From Otatea glauca (taxonomy: Eukaryota > Streptophyta > Magnoliopsida > Poales > Poaceae): a stretch of 64,000 nucleotides of DNA. The number at the start of each line of letters is the position of its first letter. The first letter of the stretch is position 1. Shown here one piece after another: positions 10,478 to 20,788 of this stretch. A program made the translations under genes and the position numbers. The stretch covers positions 14,239,185 to 14,303,184 of the forward strand of contig CM070719.1 of the NCBI GenBank assembly GCA_036346275.1. Direction: 5' to 3'. Under the pieces are notes generated by a model that saw only the letters and a list, made by a program, of their open reading frames with translations, had not been told where the DNA came from and did no database searches.

Positions 10478-11269
10478 TCAAACTCGTTTGACATGAATAC
10501 CGTACCTTGGTCGGTCGTGATTGTTTATGTATTCGAACCGATGGACGATATGTTCATTCACAAAACTAATCACTTCAACACTGGTCACCTTTTTAAGTGG
10601 TATAGCCTCGACCCACTTTGAGAAATAATCGGTTGCGGCCAAAATAAACTTATGTCCTTTACTCGAGGCAGGAAATATTTGGCCGATTATGTCTATTCCC
10701 CAACCTCTGAATGGCCAAGGTTTGATAATCGGATGTAAAACCGATGCTGGTGCTAGTTGTATGTTGCCAAACTTTTGACATGTTTGACATCCTTTGTAAT
10801 ATTTGAAGCAATCTTCTAGCATCGTCGGCCAAAAATAACCTGTCCGTCTGAGCATCCATTTCATCTTATGTGCCGATTGATGAGAACCACAAATGCCTTC
10901 ATGCACTTCACCCATCGCCACTCGTGCTTCTTCAGCTTCAAGACATCTTAACAACAAGCCCTCCATAGTCCGATAATACAGTATATCGTCCATAACAACA
11001 TACTTCAATGCTTGTTGTCGTATCCTTCGTTCCGTCGGCTTAGATGGGTCGACTAGATAATCTTTAATCTGCGTTCTCCAGTCGGCAATATTTGTGCACA
11101 TAATTGCTTTGTCTACCAGTTCAGCCTCCTGACTTTGGCCAACATCTTTATACCCTGATGCTTGTTGAGCCAGAGCATTAGCTCTATCGTTCAATTCTCG
11201 AGGAACATGACCAATAGAAAATGATGTAAAAGAGCCGATGATTTCTAAGCATTGTTCTAAGTATTTCAA
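10478..11269 (-). pseudogene. Tat integrase N-terminal zinc domain and catalytic core start
   Basis: The frame contains the HHCC zinc-binding pattern (GSHQSAHKMKWMLRRTGYF, then CFKYYKGCQTCQK, about residues 128-172) and the first catalytic aspartate in RGWGIDIIGQ, followed by ATDYFSKWVEAIPLKKVTS. The frame fails just at the second catalytic aspartate region and stops at 10478. The N-terminal part (about residues 1-60, ISPL-like NDRANALAQQAS) is the tail of the upstream RNase H-like region. Integrase joins cDNA ends to host DNA. Confidence 0.88.
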
Positions 11270-11299
11270 TAGTACTTCATCTCGACATTGGTATTCTCC

Positions 11300-11550
11300 T
11301 TTTATTTCTTTGTACTATTAATAGTGAATCACCATATGCCTCAACAAATACCACTCCAATATTTTCCAACAATCGAGGCCTTTGATTAACGCCTCGTACT
11401 CGGCCCGGTTGTTTGAGCATCGACTTCTTAACCGGAATGCAAATTCAAAGCTTTGCCCTCTGGGTGAGGTAAGTACTATACCGATACCATCTCCTTCCCA
11501 TATCTTGATCCATCAAAGAACAATTGCCATGGTGCGACCATGATTAAATT
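11300..11550 (-). pseudogene. second, archaeal-type RNase H of the Tat lineage
   Basis: Read across one frameshift, this stretch has the RNase H signature: QLFFDGS with the first catalytic aspartate (about 11505-11525), GIGIVLTSPRGQSFEF, then SNNRAEYEALIKGL with the catalytic glutamate (about 11380-11420). It sits between the RT-linked RNase H and integrase, the position of the extra RNase H known in Tat elements. The family removes RNA from RNA-DNA hybrids. A stop and frameshift separate the two signatures. Confidence 0.72.
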
Positions 11551-11583
11551 TGTCTCTTGTGTCATGTCCTGTGATAAAATCGG

Positions 11584-11807
11584 CTAGGACTTGTCCTTTG
11601 ACTGCTTTGGCCGATTCATATGATAAGTCGAACTCGACCAAGGCGTAAGCCTATTTGCCAAGTTGACCTCGCAGAATTGGAGCTGACAATATATATTTAT
11701 AACATCGGTTTTGCAGATGACCTTACAAGCCGATGCTAATATGTAGTGCCTAAGCTTTGTGCATGAAAAGTACAAAGATAAACACAGCTTTTCGATAAAA
11801 GGGTACC
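11584..11807 (-). pseudogene. RT-RNase H connection region, frameshifted
   Basis: The piece YFSCTKLRHYILASACKVIC at 11584-11775 belongs to the C-terminal part of the primary Gypsy RNase H and its tether. It is separated from the RT frame (11808-12758) by a frameshift at about 11780-11808. Confidence 0.65.
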
Positions 11808-12758
11808 TTATTCTGCGTCTAGCAACCGTCGGCTTAAATAAAAGATAACCCTCTCTTTACCATGTACTTCTTGTGCCAAAACAGCTCTAATAGTATCTTC
11901 TTCGGCCGAGACATACAATCTGAAAGGAATACCCTTTTGAGGCGCAGCCAGGACTAGAGGGTTTGACAGATACCTCCTGACCTCGTCGAAAGCTTTCTGC
12001 TGATCGGCCCCCCATACAAACTCTTCATTGTCTTTTAACTTCAGCAACGGAGTAAAAGCACGAATTCTACCAGAGAGATTCGAGATGAACCGACGGAGAT
12101 AGTTAATTTTGCCGATCAACTTTTGTAATTCGTTTTTGCATATCGGTGGTTTAGTATTGGCTATAGCCTTGACCTTTGTTTGACTGACTTCGATTCCTCT
12201 TTCATGTACCATAAAGCCTAAAAATTGTCCAGCCGACACGCCGAACGCACACTTGTAAGGATTCATCTTCAACCCGTGCGATCTTATGTTTTTAAATACC
12301 CTCTCTAAATCGGCCAGGTGTTGCAAATCATCTGCAGATTTTACCACTACATCATCAATATAAATTTCGACAATGTGGCCGATTAAATCGTGAAAGATTA
12401 AATTCATTGCCCGCTGATACGTTGCTCCAGCGTTTTTCAAGTCGAAAGTCATTACTGTCCACTCGAACAGTCCTATTGCACCAGGACATCTGAAAGCTGT
12501 TTTTGGTATATCGGCTTCCGCCATGAGTATCTGGTTGTACCCGGCATTACCATCTAAAAAACTTAAGATTTTATTCCCTGATGCAGCATCGATAAGCATG
12601 TCGGCTATAGGCATCGGGTATTCATCTTTTGGCGTCGCCTTGTTCAAATCTCTAAAGTCGACGCATACTCGGAGTTTTCCATTCTTCTTCATGACTGGAA
12701 CGATGTTTGAAACCCACTCCGCGTATCGGCAAGGCCTGATAAACTTTGCTTCCAACAA
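11808..12758 (-). pseudogene. Tat reverse transcriptase and start of RNase H
   Basis: The 316-residue frame contains RT blocks in order: LRVCVDFRDLNKATPKDEYP (about 29-48), LSFLDGNAGYNQI (65-77), KNAGATYQRAMN (108-119), the catalytic YIDDVV (133-138), KCAFGVSAGQFLGF, then the start of the RNase H fold (RLYVSAEEDTIRAVLAQE, VIFYLSRRL). The usual FGLKNAG is FDLKNAG here. RT copies element RNA in cytoplasmic particles. The frame starts inside the palm region, with the N-terminal part in another frame (12889-13158), so it is not intact. Confidence 0.92.
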
Positions 12759-12888
12759 TCGTTCTATCTCCTCTTTTATGACTGGTACAAGGCTGGATTA
12801 AAGCGCTGATATCTTTTTTTAAGCGGCCGATAGCCCAATTTTATAGGTAGCCGATGTTCCACCGTTGGCGGCTTAATCCGGCATCTCA

Positions 12889-13158
12889 TCATACTCCCAA
12901 GCTTAAACAATCCTTATAATTTCTAAGTATTTTTACTAGCTTTTCCTTGTACTTTACATCTAAACTTGCACTAATAAAAGTTGGTCTTTTCCTATCACCG
13001 CTACCTATATCGACTTCTTCAAGCAAATCGGTGGATGTGAACCCTTGACCTAACTTTTCAATTTCTTCAAAATCTTCTATGGCTTCGCAGCTATCCGTTA
13101 TTTGCCGATAGCTTTGCATTTTGTCTTGCAGCGCTTTCAATGTTTTTCCTGTCCCCAT
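12889..13158 (-). pseudogene. protease-RT linker of the Tat polyprotein
   Basis: The 89 residues (IEDFEEIEKLGQGFTSTD, RPTFISASLDVKYKEKLVK) correspond to the linker just before RT, with the conserved RPTFIS..L. It overlaps the end of the upstream frame at 13137-13158. Confidence 0.7.
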
Positions 13159-14390
13159 CGTCGCAACACTTCGTTTGCTCGATCAAAGGTGCCAGGCTTG
13201 ACACTGATCGACATGAGCCCTGATTTGCTTACGCATATGAAATCGCAATCATCCAGCGCATTGCCCGATATGCAGCCAGCTTCTTCGTGTTGCCAATTCG
13301 CGTCGGAACTAGCCATGGCGATATGAGCCGATGTGTCGGCTGCAACGACCTCAACTTCTTCTCCGTTCCATTGGACAAGCGCTTGATACATAGTCGATGG
13401 GATACAGCAGTTAGCGTGAATCCAATCCCGACCGAGCAGCACACTGTAGTTTCCTTTGGCGTCAATCACAAAGAATGCTGTCGGCAAAGTCTTGCTACCG
13501 ACAGTTAGTTCTGTGACCATGACACCTTTTGCCTCTGTAGGGTCGCCTGTGAAGTCATTCAAAACCATGTTAGTTTTGATCAAATCCTCGTCAGACTTAC
13601 CCAATTTCTTGCATGTTGTGTACGGCATCAGGTTCACCGTGGCGCCTCCGTCTACCAGCATTCTTGATATCGGCTTACCATTTATATACCCTTTTAGATA
13701 CAATAGTTTCAGATGCCGATGGTCATCTTTGGGCTTCTCAAAGATGGCGTTCTGAACGCCGGAGCACAACTGAGCAACTGCCTCTTTGGCCGGTTCGGCT
13801 CTAACTTTGAATTCGGCTGGTAATGTGAACACCATGTTAATATCCACGGGAGGCGTGTCATCCCGAATCATGGGGGAATCCAAGTCATTAGCCGATTCGA
13901 AATCTTCTTCGGCTTGTTCTTTTCTTTTCCATTCTTTTTTGACGCATTTGACTGGACGAAGTTCGTTAAACACTTCGTCTCTCTCTCTCTCAGCGTCAGC
14001 CTCACGAATCTCTTGCGTCCTTAGCCTCTGAAGCCGTCGTCGTTGTGATCGGCTTAGCCCAGATGGACACCACCTAGGTTTGGGTTCCACCGGTTTTCGT
14101 ATTTGACCAGCCAAATCTTCTTGATTAGAACTGGGCTTGTGTGTCTTGACTTGGCTTGGTTCTTGATTCGGTTTAGATATTCTCTCGTGGACCGGCCTTC
14201 TGTGACTTCTGCCCTGCTCTCTGACTGGCCCAGATAGCCTATCTCTGGCCGATTGCCTTGTCCAATCGCCTTGGGGATAATGTTCCATCGGGCAGGTGTA
14301 TGGTGATGGCAACGCTACTCCTCTTTCCCAGCAAAACTGCCAAAAGGGACACCTTCTATGTGCCCTTTCCACATTCTCAGTGCGGTACAA
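13137..14390 (-). pseudogene. Tat aspartic protease with basic linker
   Basis: In the 417 residues, the N-terminal part is proline/arginine-rich and basic (RSQRRRLQRLRTQE). The protease active site is MLVDGGATVNLMP (DGGA at about 247-250), followed by FFVIDAKGNYSVLLGRDWIH, the flap-distal ILGRDW-type motif. Retroviral-type proteases act as dimers to cleave the polyprotein. This frame overlaps the zinc-knuckle frame (14315-14896) in another register, so a frameshift is needed to join gag and protease. Confidence 0.85.
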
Positions 14391-14896
14391 GTTATCTGAC
14401 CGGTGAGTTTATACTGTGGTCGGCTATTCATCCTCTCGTATTTTTCCATTAATTGTAAAAATGTTGGTCTCGACCTTTTCACTGGTTGCCTTAACGGGGA
14501 CTTTTCTGCTTTGTACCATTTACCTACCTGAGGATTCCCTTTGGGTTTGATGGTTCTTGAATTTTTTCCTTCACTATCGGCTTCTATTTGTAAAGAGTCG
14601 ATTGTAATTTTCAGTGTTTGGTCACCGTTCGAGCTTGATTGGATGTTGACTTGTCGATCCTTTTCCTGCTCATCGTGCTTTAGCTCTTTTCCTTTAGCCG
14701 AACACTGAACTACGTTGATGGGGAACGGATCAACATCGACTTGCATGGTCGGCTCATCAGCAAATTTCAACCGACCATCCTCAATAGCAGATTGGATCTG
14801 TTGACGGTAGATATTGCAGTCATTAGTGTTATGCGAATAAGAATGATGCCACTTGCAATACCTGCGTTTCTTGATTTCTTCGGGCGACGGTATCAC
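14315..14896 (-). pseudogene. Tat gag C-terminal zinc knuckle region
   Basis: Near the N terminus (about residues 13-27) is YCKWHHSYSHNTNDCNIYR, the modified knuckle with His and Cys spacing typical of Tat elements, followed by the conserved QIQSAIEDGRLKFAD. It is the nucleocapsid-like RNA-binding part of gag. It is out of frame with the main gag frame, which ends at 14967. Confidence 0.82.
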
Positions 14897-14966
14897 GTGC
14901 CCCTCTGGTAATCGTATTATCTTTTCTTGTAGTAGTAAATCGAAAATACGATCGCACTTGGAAGCG

Positions 14967-16481
14967 TCAAAGAATACTTAACCGACTTATTCCTAGTCGG
15001 CTTAAGCGAGAACGGACTAAGGATTTCTTGGACCCTTTTACCCATTCGGCTATATTTATTTCCGCTTCCTCGTCTTCCAACGAATCACTAGGACAATATT
15101 CAACCATATTGACCTTAGCTTTATCCTTTTCTTTATTATTGCCATTGTTGTTCCTAAATCTGTCTTTAAACACTTTGTTATCAGTAAATCGGCTTTCTTG
15201 AGCCGATACGCGATGCAATAAATGGCTAAGGTCGGTGAATTCCTGCCCTCCGAATTTCTCCCTAAGCGGCGGGATCAAACCTTGAAATGCTAAATCGGCG
15301 AGTTGGTTGTCAGGCAGCGTAACGCTAAAACACCGATTCCTGATTTCTCTAAACCTCTTGATGTAATCTGTTACTGACTCTCCAAACTTTTTGCGGACAG
15401 AACTCAGGTCTGAAATCCTTAGCTCTAAACTGCCAGAAAAGAAGTATTTATGGAATCGGCTTTCCAAATCGTTCCATAAATGGACCGAATTCGGAGGCAA
15501 ACAGGTGAACCAAGTAAATGCTGCCCCAGATAAAGATAACGGAAATAGCCTAATTTTTAATCCGTCGGACTGGACTGCTTCACCGCATTGGGCGATAAAG
15601 CGCCCAACATGCTCCAGGGTAGTGACAGAATCATCCCCAGAGAATTTGGCAAAGTCCGGGACTCTGAAATTATGAGGGTAAGGCATGCGGTCTATGTAAT
15701 CGGGGTATGGCTTTCGGTATCCGATTACTTTCCCTTTTGGTTGTATGCCAAATTGTTCCCTCAAAACGGTACAGATCTGATCGGTCCAGTTGGCATTATC
15801 GGCCACTGGCATAGCAGGCCCTTGATAATGTCGGTCATAATCTGCATCCTGCCCCCCGAGTGCAAGCTCGGGTTGCCAATTATGCCGTGCTGTCGGCATT
15901 CGATTATATTGATCGTGTCGATTATGCCTAGTTTGAGGTTCCGGCACCGGGATAAACGGTTCTGAATAGGTTACTACCCTGTGTGGACCTGGGTTTCTAA
16001 GCAGGGTAGGCCCTTGGGGATCTCTCTCGGAGCCAATCGGCTGTGAAACCGATTGGGAAAAAGCGTAAAATGGAGCCGACGGTGATTGATGGATGGATGG
16101 ATCAAACTTAGCGGCGTCGGTATAGGCGTGGTAATGGCTCACCCCACTTGACCGAGGATCCCTAGGCAATATGACCGTAGGTTGTGTGGGCATCATCGTG
16201 GGAGGCGAGGTCATAGCCGATGGTTTGGGATCGGCTATCGTGCTCTGTGTGTTCTGTGATATTGAGAAAACAGGGTAATTTGGCAGAGCTTGCAATAGAT
16301 CTAGCAGACTTCCTGACGAGGCCAACTCCTGGGCTATAGATTTACGCTTGTTTGCTATCATCGGCGGCGTTGTCACTAGAGCCGATGATTGATTTATTAA
16401 AGCGTGGTGCATAGATTGATTAATCATAACCGATAGTTCACCGAGCGGCGGATATCGACTTACGGTTCGGTGACACCGCAT
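14967..16481 (-). pseudogene. Tat gag capsid region
   Basis: Of 504 residues, the first ~270 are a low-complexity proline/serine/histidine-rich region. A retrotransposon gag domain then runs from about 280 to 440 (YPHNFRVPDFAKFSGDD, FPLSLSGAAFTWFTCLP, LRISDLSSVRKKFGESVTDY, DLAFQGLIPPLREKF). The probable true start is upstream at 16621 (MDDLSAEQRQEIEARKAALE), which reads 53 codons to a stop near 16460. A frameshift therefore separates start and capsid. Gag forms the cytoplasmic particle. Confidence 0.88.
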
Positions 16482-16621
16482 CTCGTGGCATTGACCGTCG
16501 GCAGGGCGGATTTTTGAGTGACGCCACGCCTAGTCTTCTGATAGCAACTTAGCATCATCTCTTCCAGTGCAGCCTTCCGAGCTTCAATTTCTTGGCGTTG
16601 TTCTGCGGACAAATCGTCCAT
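16460..16621 (-). pseudogene. Tat gag N-terminal start segment
   Basis: An ATG at 16621 opens a 53-codon frame (MDDLSAEQRQEIEARKAALE) of the charged helical type usual at Tat gag starts. It ends at a TAA whose context is CC|GTAAGTC, also a splice-donor match. A simple frameshift with the next frame is more likely than splicing. Confidence 0.65.
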
Positions 16622-16693
16622 TGTTGGGACGATTATAGCTTCTGCGTTGAGATCTGAAGGTGGAATCGACTTCCCTGATTAAGACATTACGTG

Positions 16694-16712
16694 TCCCAAC
16701 GGGCGTGCCAAA
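16694..16712 (-). promoter_or_regulatory. candidate primer-binding site of the Tat element
   Basis: On the minus strand TTGGCACGCCCGTTGGGAC lies 4 bases inside the 5' LTR. It begins with the TGG complement of a tRNA CCA end. The tRNA is not assigned here. Confidence 0.7.
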
Positions 16713-16716
16713 AGTG

Positions 16717-17376
16717 TGTTGGCGTCAAAAACTTGATGTAGGGTTTCTGACAACAGCACACCAGACGAACACCTGGTTCAGAGCGTGCCGGTCGATTTGA
16801 TCTGTAATCGACAAGGTAAAAAACAATAAAATTCACTTAAGCCGATCGTAAAGATCAATCGTCTTAGACTCAATCAGCTTGAAGCCGATCAAGATCAAGG
16901 TAACAGGATAAGTCTAATTAGCCGATTAAGGCTAATCAGAGAATAAAGGCGGTCGATTACAAGAAGGCGATGCGCAACAAAAATCAGAATAAATCGAACC
17001 TGGAGTGTAATTGACGAAGATCAACAATCGGCGATGCGCAACTTTATTGATCAATATCGATTACGAAGGCTAAATTATAGAAGCTAATCCTAGTTGACAA
17101 GAAAAGTAGATGAAAAGTAAAAGCTGGATAATTGTATTGTGTTGATGATGATATTCGCAGCTTGCTTTTTTCCTTCTTTTATACCTTTGACCGATAGTAT
17201 TCTGTTACAACACGATTTAAGCTTGTATCCGTATCGGCCTTATCTTGAACAGTTATTTTCTAAAAATCTTGCCGTTAGCATAAATATCTCCAAACTTTCT
17301 TAACTTGTCTGTTAACGTCCATATCTTTGCTTTCATTGCCGATTACGGTTAGATTTGCCAAATTTTGGTGCAAACA
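16717..17376 (-). repeat. Tat element 5' LTR (right copy)
   Basis: 660 bp with the same ends as the left copy. It carries TATAAAAG on the minus strand at 17176-17183, the likely promoter. Small indels versus the left copy cluster around 16945-17005. Confidence 0.93.
17176..17183 (-). promoter_or_regulatory. TATA box of the Tat 5' LTR
   Basis: TATAAAAG on the minus strand; the equivalent base string in the other LTR has one substitution. Confidence 0.6.
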
Positions 17377-17381
17377 GTTTG
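17377..17381. repeat. target-site duplication GTTTG (right)
   Basis: Matches 5779-5783. Confidence 0.9.
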
Positions 17382-18095
17382 CTATAGTAGTAAGGAAAAT
17401 CTCATGTGTCGAATCTCGATCTAACAATCGAACAGGGACTACTAAACTTATAGTCCCATACAACTCCACCTCCTCCCTGTCCGCACGGTACCAGTGCGTT
17501 ATGCTTGTTCGCGGGGACCAAGGTAGACAGTCAGCGCAGACTGTATAGCCGTACTGTACACCGCAAAATATTCTCGTGAACCACACCGGCCTAGCATCCA
17601 ATCTTTTGGGCCAGAAATTTTTGGCAGCATATGGCACGAGAGGCATGGCACAACATGACACGTACGCACGCGGGTCGAACTAGTATGGCACGAATGATAG
17701 AGTTATACCGGACCTTGTGATCGGGCATGATGGGTGACATGGCACGCCACGTTTATATGGACCGTTGTTAGGCCAAAACGATATGAAACAGGTTTAATGG
17801 GCCCGAAGCAGGCACGACACACGATAGGATGCCCTGCCACGATATCGACATGATGTCCTTACATTTTTTTTAGAGAAAGAAAGACAACGAAGATGCCAAA
17901 AGGTGGAGAATAAAATCTTCAGAGCACATGCTCACCGACACCGATGGCGCGCACCAAGCCGACGCTCCACCGTGCCACTCATTGAGCGTGCTCACAAAAC
18001 ACCATATCAGGAATACGCTGATTGGAAGCATGAACGATCATGATATTGGGGAGTAACTAGTATGTATGCATATTGTTACAGTACTTTTTTCCATA
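17382..18095. other. unassigned host sequence with GGCACG-rich tract
   Basis: No gene is recognised. From about 17630 to 17830, ATGGCACGA, GGCACGCC and GGCACGACAC-type words recur. Such words are common in subterminal regions of some grass DNA transposons, but no terminal inverted repeat could be paired. Confidence 0.4.
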
Positions 18096-18100
18096 CAAAG

Positions 18101-18747
18101 TGTTGGCGTCAAAAACTTGATGTAGGGTTTCGACGAAGACACACGCACGAACACTTGGGTTGAGCGTGCGGTCGATTTGACTCAGAACCGACAAGGTAAA
18201 AAATATAAAATTCACACAAAGCCGATCGTGACGATCAATCGGCTTAGATCCAATCAGCTTGAAGCCGATCAAGATCAAGGTAACAGGATAAGTCTAACTA
18301 GCCGATTAAGGCTAATCAGAGGATAAAGGCGGATCGATTCTGAAGAAGGCGATGCGCAACAAAATCAGAACAAATCGAACCCGGGGTGTAATTGATGAAG
18401 ATCAACAATCGGCGATGCGCAACTTTATTGATCAAGATCGATTACAAAGGCTAAATTACAGAAGCTACTCCTAGTCGACAAGAAAAGTAGAAAAAGTAAA
18501 GACTGGTTGATTGTATTGTGTTGATGATCTCTTTGCAGTTCGCTTTGGTCCTTCTTTTATACCCTCGGCTGATCGTGTCCTGTTACAACACGCTTCAAGT
18601 CCGTTTCGTATCGGCCTTATCTCGGACGGTTGTTTAAAATCTTGCAGTTACCAAAATATCTCCAAACCTTTCCATCCTGTCCGTTAATTCCGTATATTTG
18701 ACTTTATTGCCGATTTTGACCAAGTTTGCCAAATTTTGGTGCAAACA
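18101..18747 (-). mobile_element. solo LTR of the Tat family
   Basis: Runs from TGTTGGCGTC to GGTGCAAACA and is homologous along its length to the Tat LTRs but clearly more diverged, including several indels. It is flanked by CAAAG at 18096-18100 and 18748-18752, so it is an independent insertion reduced to one LTR by recombination. Confidence 0.93.
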
Positions 18748-18752
18748 CAAAG

Positions 18753-19138
18753 GGAATCCCACTCTGAGATGTAAGGTTTTTAACAATAACTTTGTATCTG
18801 TACATAATGAATAAATAAAATTTAGTTATTTTTCTCCTAAATAATCGTGTGTACCGAATCCTCTCCAACAGTCGATGCTCGCTCCTCGTCGTTGGTGTCG
18901 TTCATGGAGATGGGCAAATGGCGATGGTGTCCACGACTTCACAAGTCCAACAGGACAAAGAATGGGCCAGCACAGAATGGTATGGCAAGGTGACCATACT
19001 AGGTAGGTCCAGCACGCTGCGGCCCGAAGCCCATTGAGCTCGTACCATGCCGGCACGGCACGGCCTAACTCCCACCTCTAATCCAATCACCCTTGGTAAT
19101 TTACTTGGTCTATAAGTTTTCTTTACAGTCGTGGAGTT
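18753..19138. other. unassigned stretch, possible hAT-like remnant
   Basis: GGAGATGGGC near 18905 and TTAGAGGTGGG (reverse strand, ending about 19081) may be decayed hAT-type ends around a GGCACGG-rich tract. No target duplication is visible. No genes. Confidence 0.25.
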
Positions 19139-19484
19139 ACTAAGGACTTCATTAAGAAAGAATCATTTTTTTAATTATTAAAGCAGAGTTGTTTGTATAG
19201 ATGGGCGAGTGTCCTAGTGGCAGCGAGGGGCATTTGTTCTCATCATCAGAGTTTGATCTATTTGATTGATACGGTATGTTGTATTATTTTAGAGTACATA
19301 TATGCACTAATGTTCAGTGAAAAAGCACGTTCCTGGCTTTTGTGAGACCGTTGAGCCCCTGTAAAATTTCGTAACATATGTAGTGGACGTGCATGCTTGA
19401 GGAAATCACTAAGGACTTCATTAAGGAAGAGTTCTTTTTAAGGATTAAGGAAGAGTTGTTTGTACGAATTGGTTAGTGGCCTAG
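19139..19484 (+). repeat. ~80 bp direct repeats, second copy interrupted by the Gypsy element
   Basis: 19139-19220 and 19408-19484 share ACTAAGGACTTCATTAAG, AGAGTTGTTTGTA and the end CCTAGTG. In the first copy the sequence continues CCTAGTGGCAGCG. In the second it breaks into the LTR after CCTAG, so the first copy preserves the uninterrupted target. Confidence 0.7.
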
Positions 19485-20771
19485 TGTAACATCCAATTTT
19501 TGGATTTTGTTGATTTTATATTGTTATTTGTGCATTTTCCGAATTTTGGGAATTTATAGATTTATCTGGAATTTATTTGGATTTTATTTATTACTTTTGA
19601 ATTTTGCTCAATATGAATATTCTTTAAATATTTGAAAAGTTTAAATAAACTTTTATCAAAAATATTTTATTTGAGTTCTAAATGCCTCAAAATATTTTCT
19701 AGAATTTTTTTGATATTTTTACTATTTTATTTGAGCTATTTTATTTACTACAATTATTTTAAATCAAAAAGCTTTGAAAAATATAGTAAATAGTATTGGG
19801 CCGAAGCCCTAAGGCCCAGCCCGTTTACCATTCGGCCTGCTCGCCCGTGAGGACTGGATCTCGGCCGTTGGATTTTGATCAAGCGACTATGATCGGTTTG
19901 GAAACCCTTGAAGGGACAGCTATCGGATCTGGATGAGCGGCAGTCATTAATCGGGCATCATGGAAACCCTAGTTGATCTCGGCCGTTGGTTCTGTGTGCA
20001 GTCCGAGTTAGATCGGATTCGAACATATCGTGACGTGACATCAAGCCACGTGGACGGTCAAGCTTCATCATCCCCACGAGTTCGCCGTCGTCTCGGACAT
20101 GGACTCTACCACCGAGTCGGTTCGCCTTCCCATGCCCTACACGGACGTCGAGGCCTTTATAAGGCACATTAACCCCCATCTGAGGATCATCATGTTGCGC
20201 CGCATCTTTTGGTCCAAGCCTTGTTGCCCGAGTTGTTGGGGTTGTCGCGCAAGACCTCATCAAAGTTCATCAAGGCCGCCGTTGTGGTTTTTGCAAGATT
20301 CTACTGCCGTCAAGCCATCTTTGTTGTGTTCGAGAGAGGATTCGATGTCGCCGTACCATGCCACTCTAGATCTGTGGGGTTTTTTTCGCTGGCACATCGT
20401 CGCATCAGTTAAGTACAAACCATTGCCAACAACAAAATCATCAGTTGGAGAGGAGTCTACACCAGCTTTAGAGGAGTATCGAGAGGAGATGAACGTTTAG
20501 GGTGCAAGCCTTGTCAGTTGCCTAGGATATACTGAGGGATTTATCTATGTTTTCTTTCCGCTGTAGTTTAACTTGTTATTTACAATTTAGCCTTACGAGG
20601 CATAGTCATGTAAAGTTGACCATAAGGTCAGTCAAAAGGTATATTTAATATATAGAGTCTTTTATTATGTTTTTGCTATATATGATTGTGATATTTATCT
20701 ATACTGAGCCTGTGTGCACTAGCGTGATTCTGGACTAGTGCGATCCGGATTTGCATATTCGGGTCCCGACA
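19485..20771 (+). repeat. 5' LTR of the outer Tekay element, internally deleted
   Basis: Runs from TGTAACATCC to TCGGGTCCCGACA. At 1.29 kb it is much shorter than the 3.27 kb copy at 60207-63480. A block from the first intron-like region to just before the terminal acidic exon (joint near 20410) is missing. TTTATAAGG near 20157 is a possible TATA box. Confidence 0.88.
20445..20500 (+). other. LTR acidic terminal exon, copy E
   Basis: After ATCATCAG the 56 nt frame encodes GEESTPALEEYREEMNV and a TAG. It is homologous to the terminal exons in the other Tekay LTRs, one codon shorter. Confidence 0.6.
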
Positions 20772-20775
20772 GAGG

Positions 20776-20788
20776 TGGTATCAGAGCC
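20776..20788 (+). promoter_or_regulatory. primer-binding site (initiator methionine tRNA type)
   Basis: TGGTATCAGAGCC lies 4 bases after the LTR end, the standard plant initiator-Met tRNA priming sequence. Confidence 0.93.

Larger units (their letters stand above)
5784..17376 (-). mobile_element. complete Tat-lineage Gypsy LTR retrotransposon with antisense extra gene
   Basis: The element is 11.6 kb, bounded by ~660 bp LTRs with TG...CA ends and flanked by GTTTG. Its sense strand is minus. In element order it has the 5' LTR (16717-17376), primer site, gag, zinc knuckle, protease, RT with RNase H, a second archaeal-type RNase H, integrase, an oppositely oriented plus-strand plant-mobile-domain gene, polypurine tract and 3' LTR (5784-6440). 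The dual RNase H and the extra antisense gene after integrase are features known for the Tat lineage. All main frames carry frameshifts or stops, so this copy cannot encode its own machinery. By eye the LTRs differ at only a few percent of sites, so insertion was moderately recent. Confidence 0.92.

Noticed and set aside
17630..17840. GGCACG-rich tract as a DNA transposon end
   Set aside because: No partner terminal repeat or target duplication was found.
18903..19081. A short hAT-type MITE with GGAGATGGGC / CCCACCTCTAA ends
   Set aside because: The ends pair poorly and no 8 bp flanking duplication could be found; kept only as a possible remnant.
20099..20500. 133-codon frame in the outer element's 5' LTR as a gene
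   Set aside because: It crosses an internal deletion joint and its first part is not shared as an open frame in the paired LTR. Only the terminal acidic exon segment is retained as meaningful.
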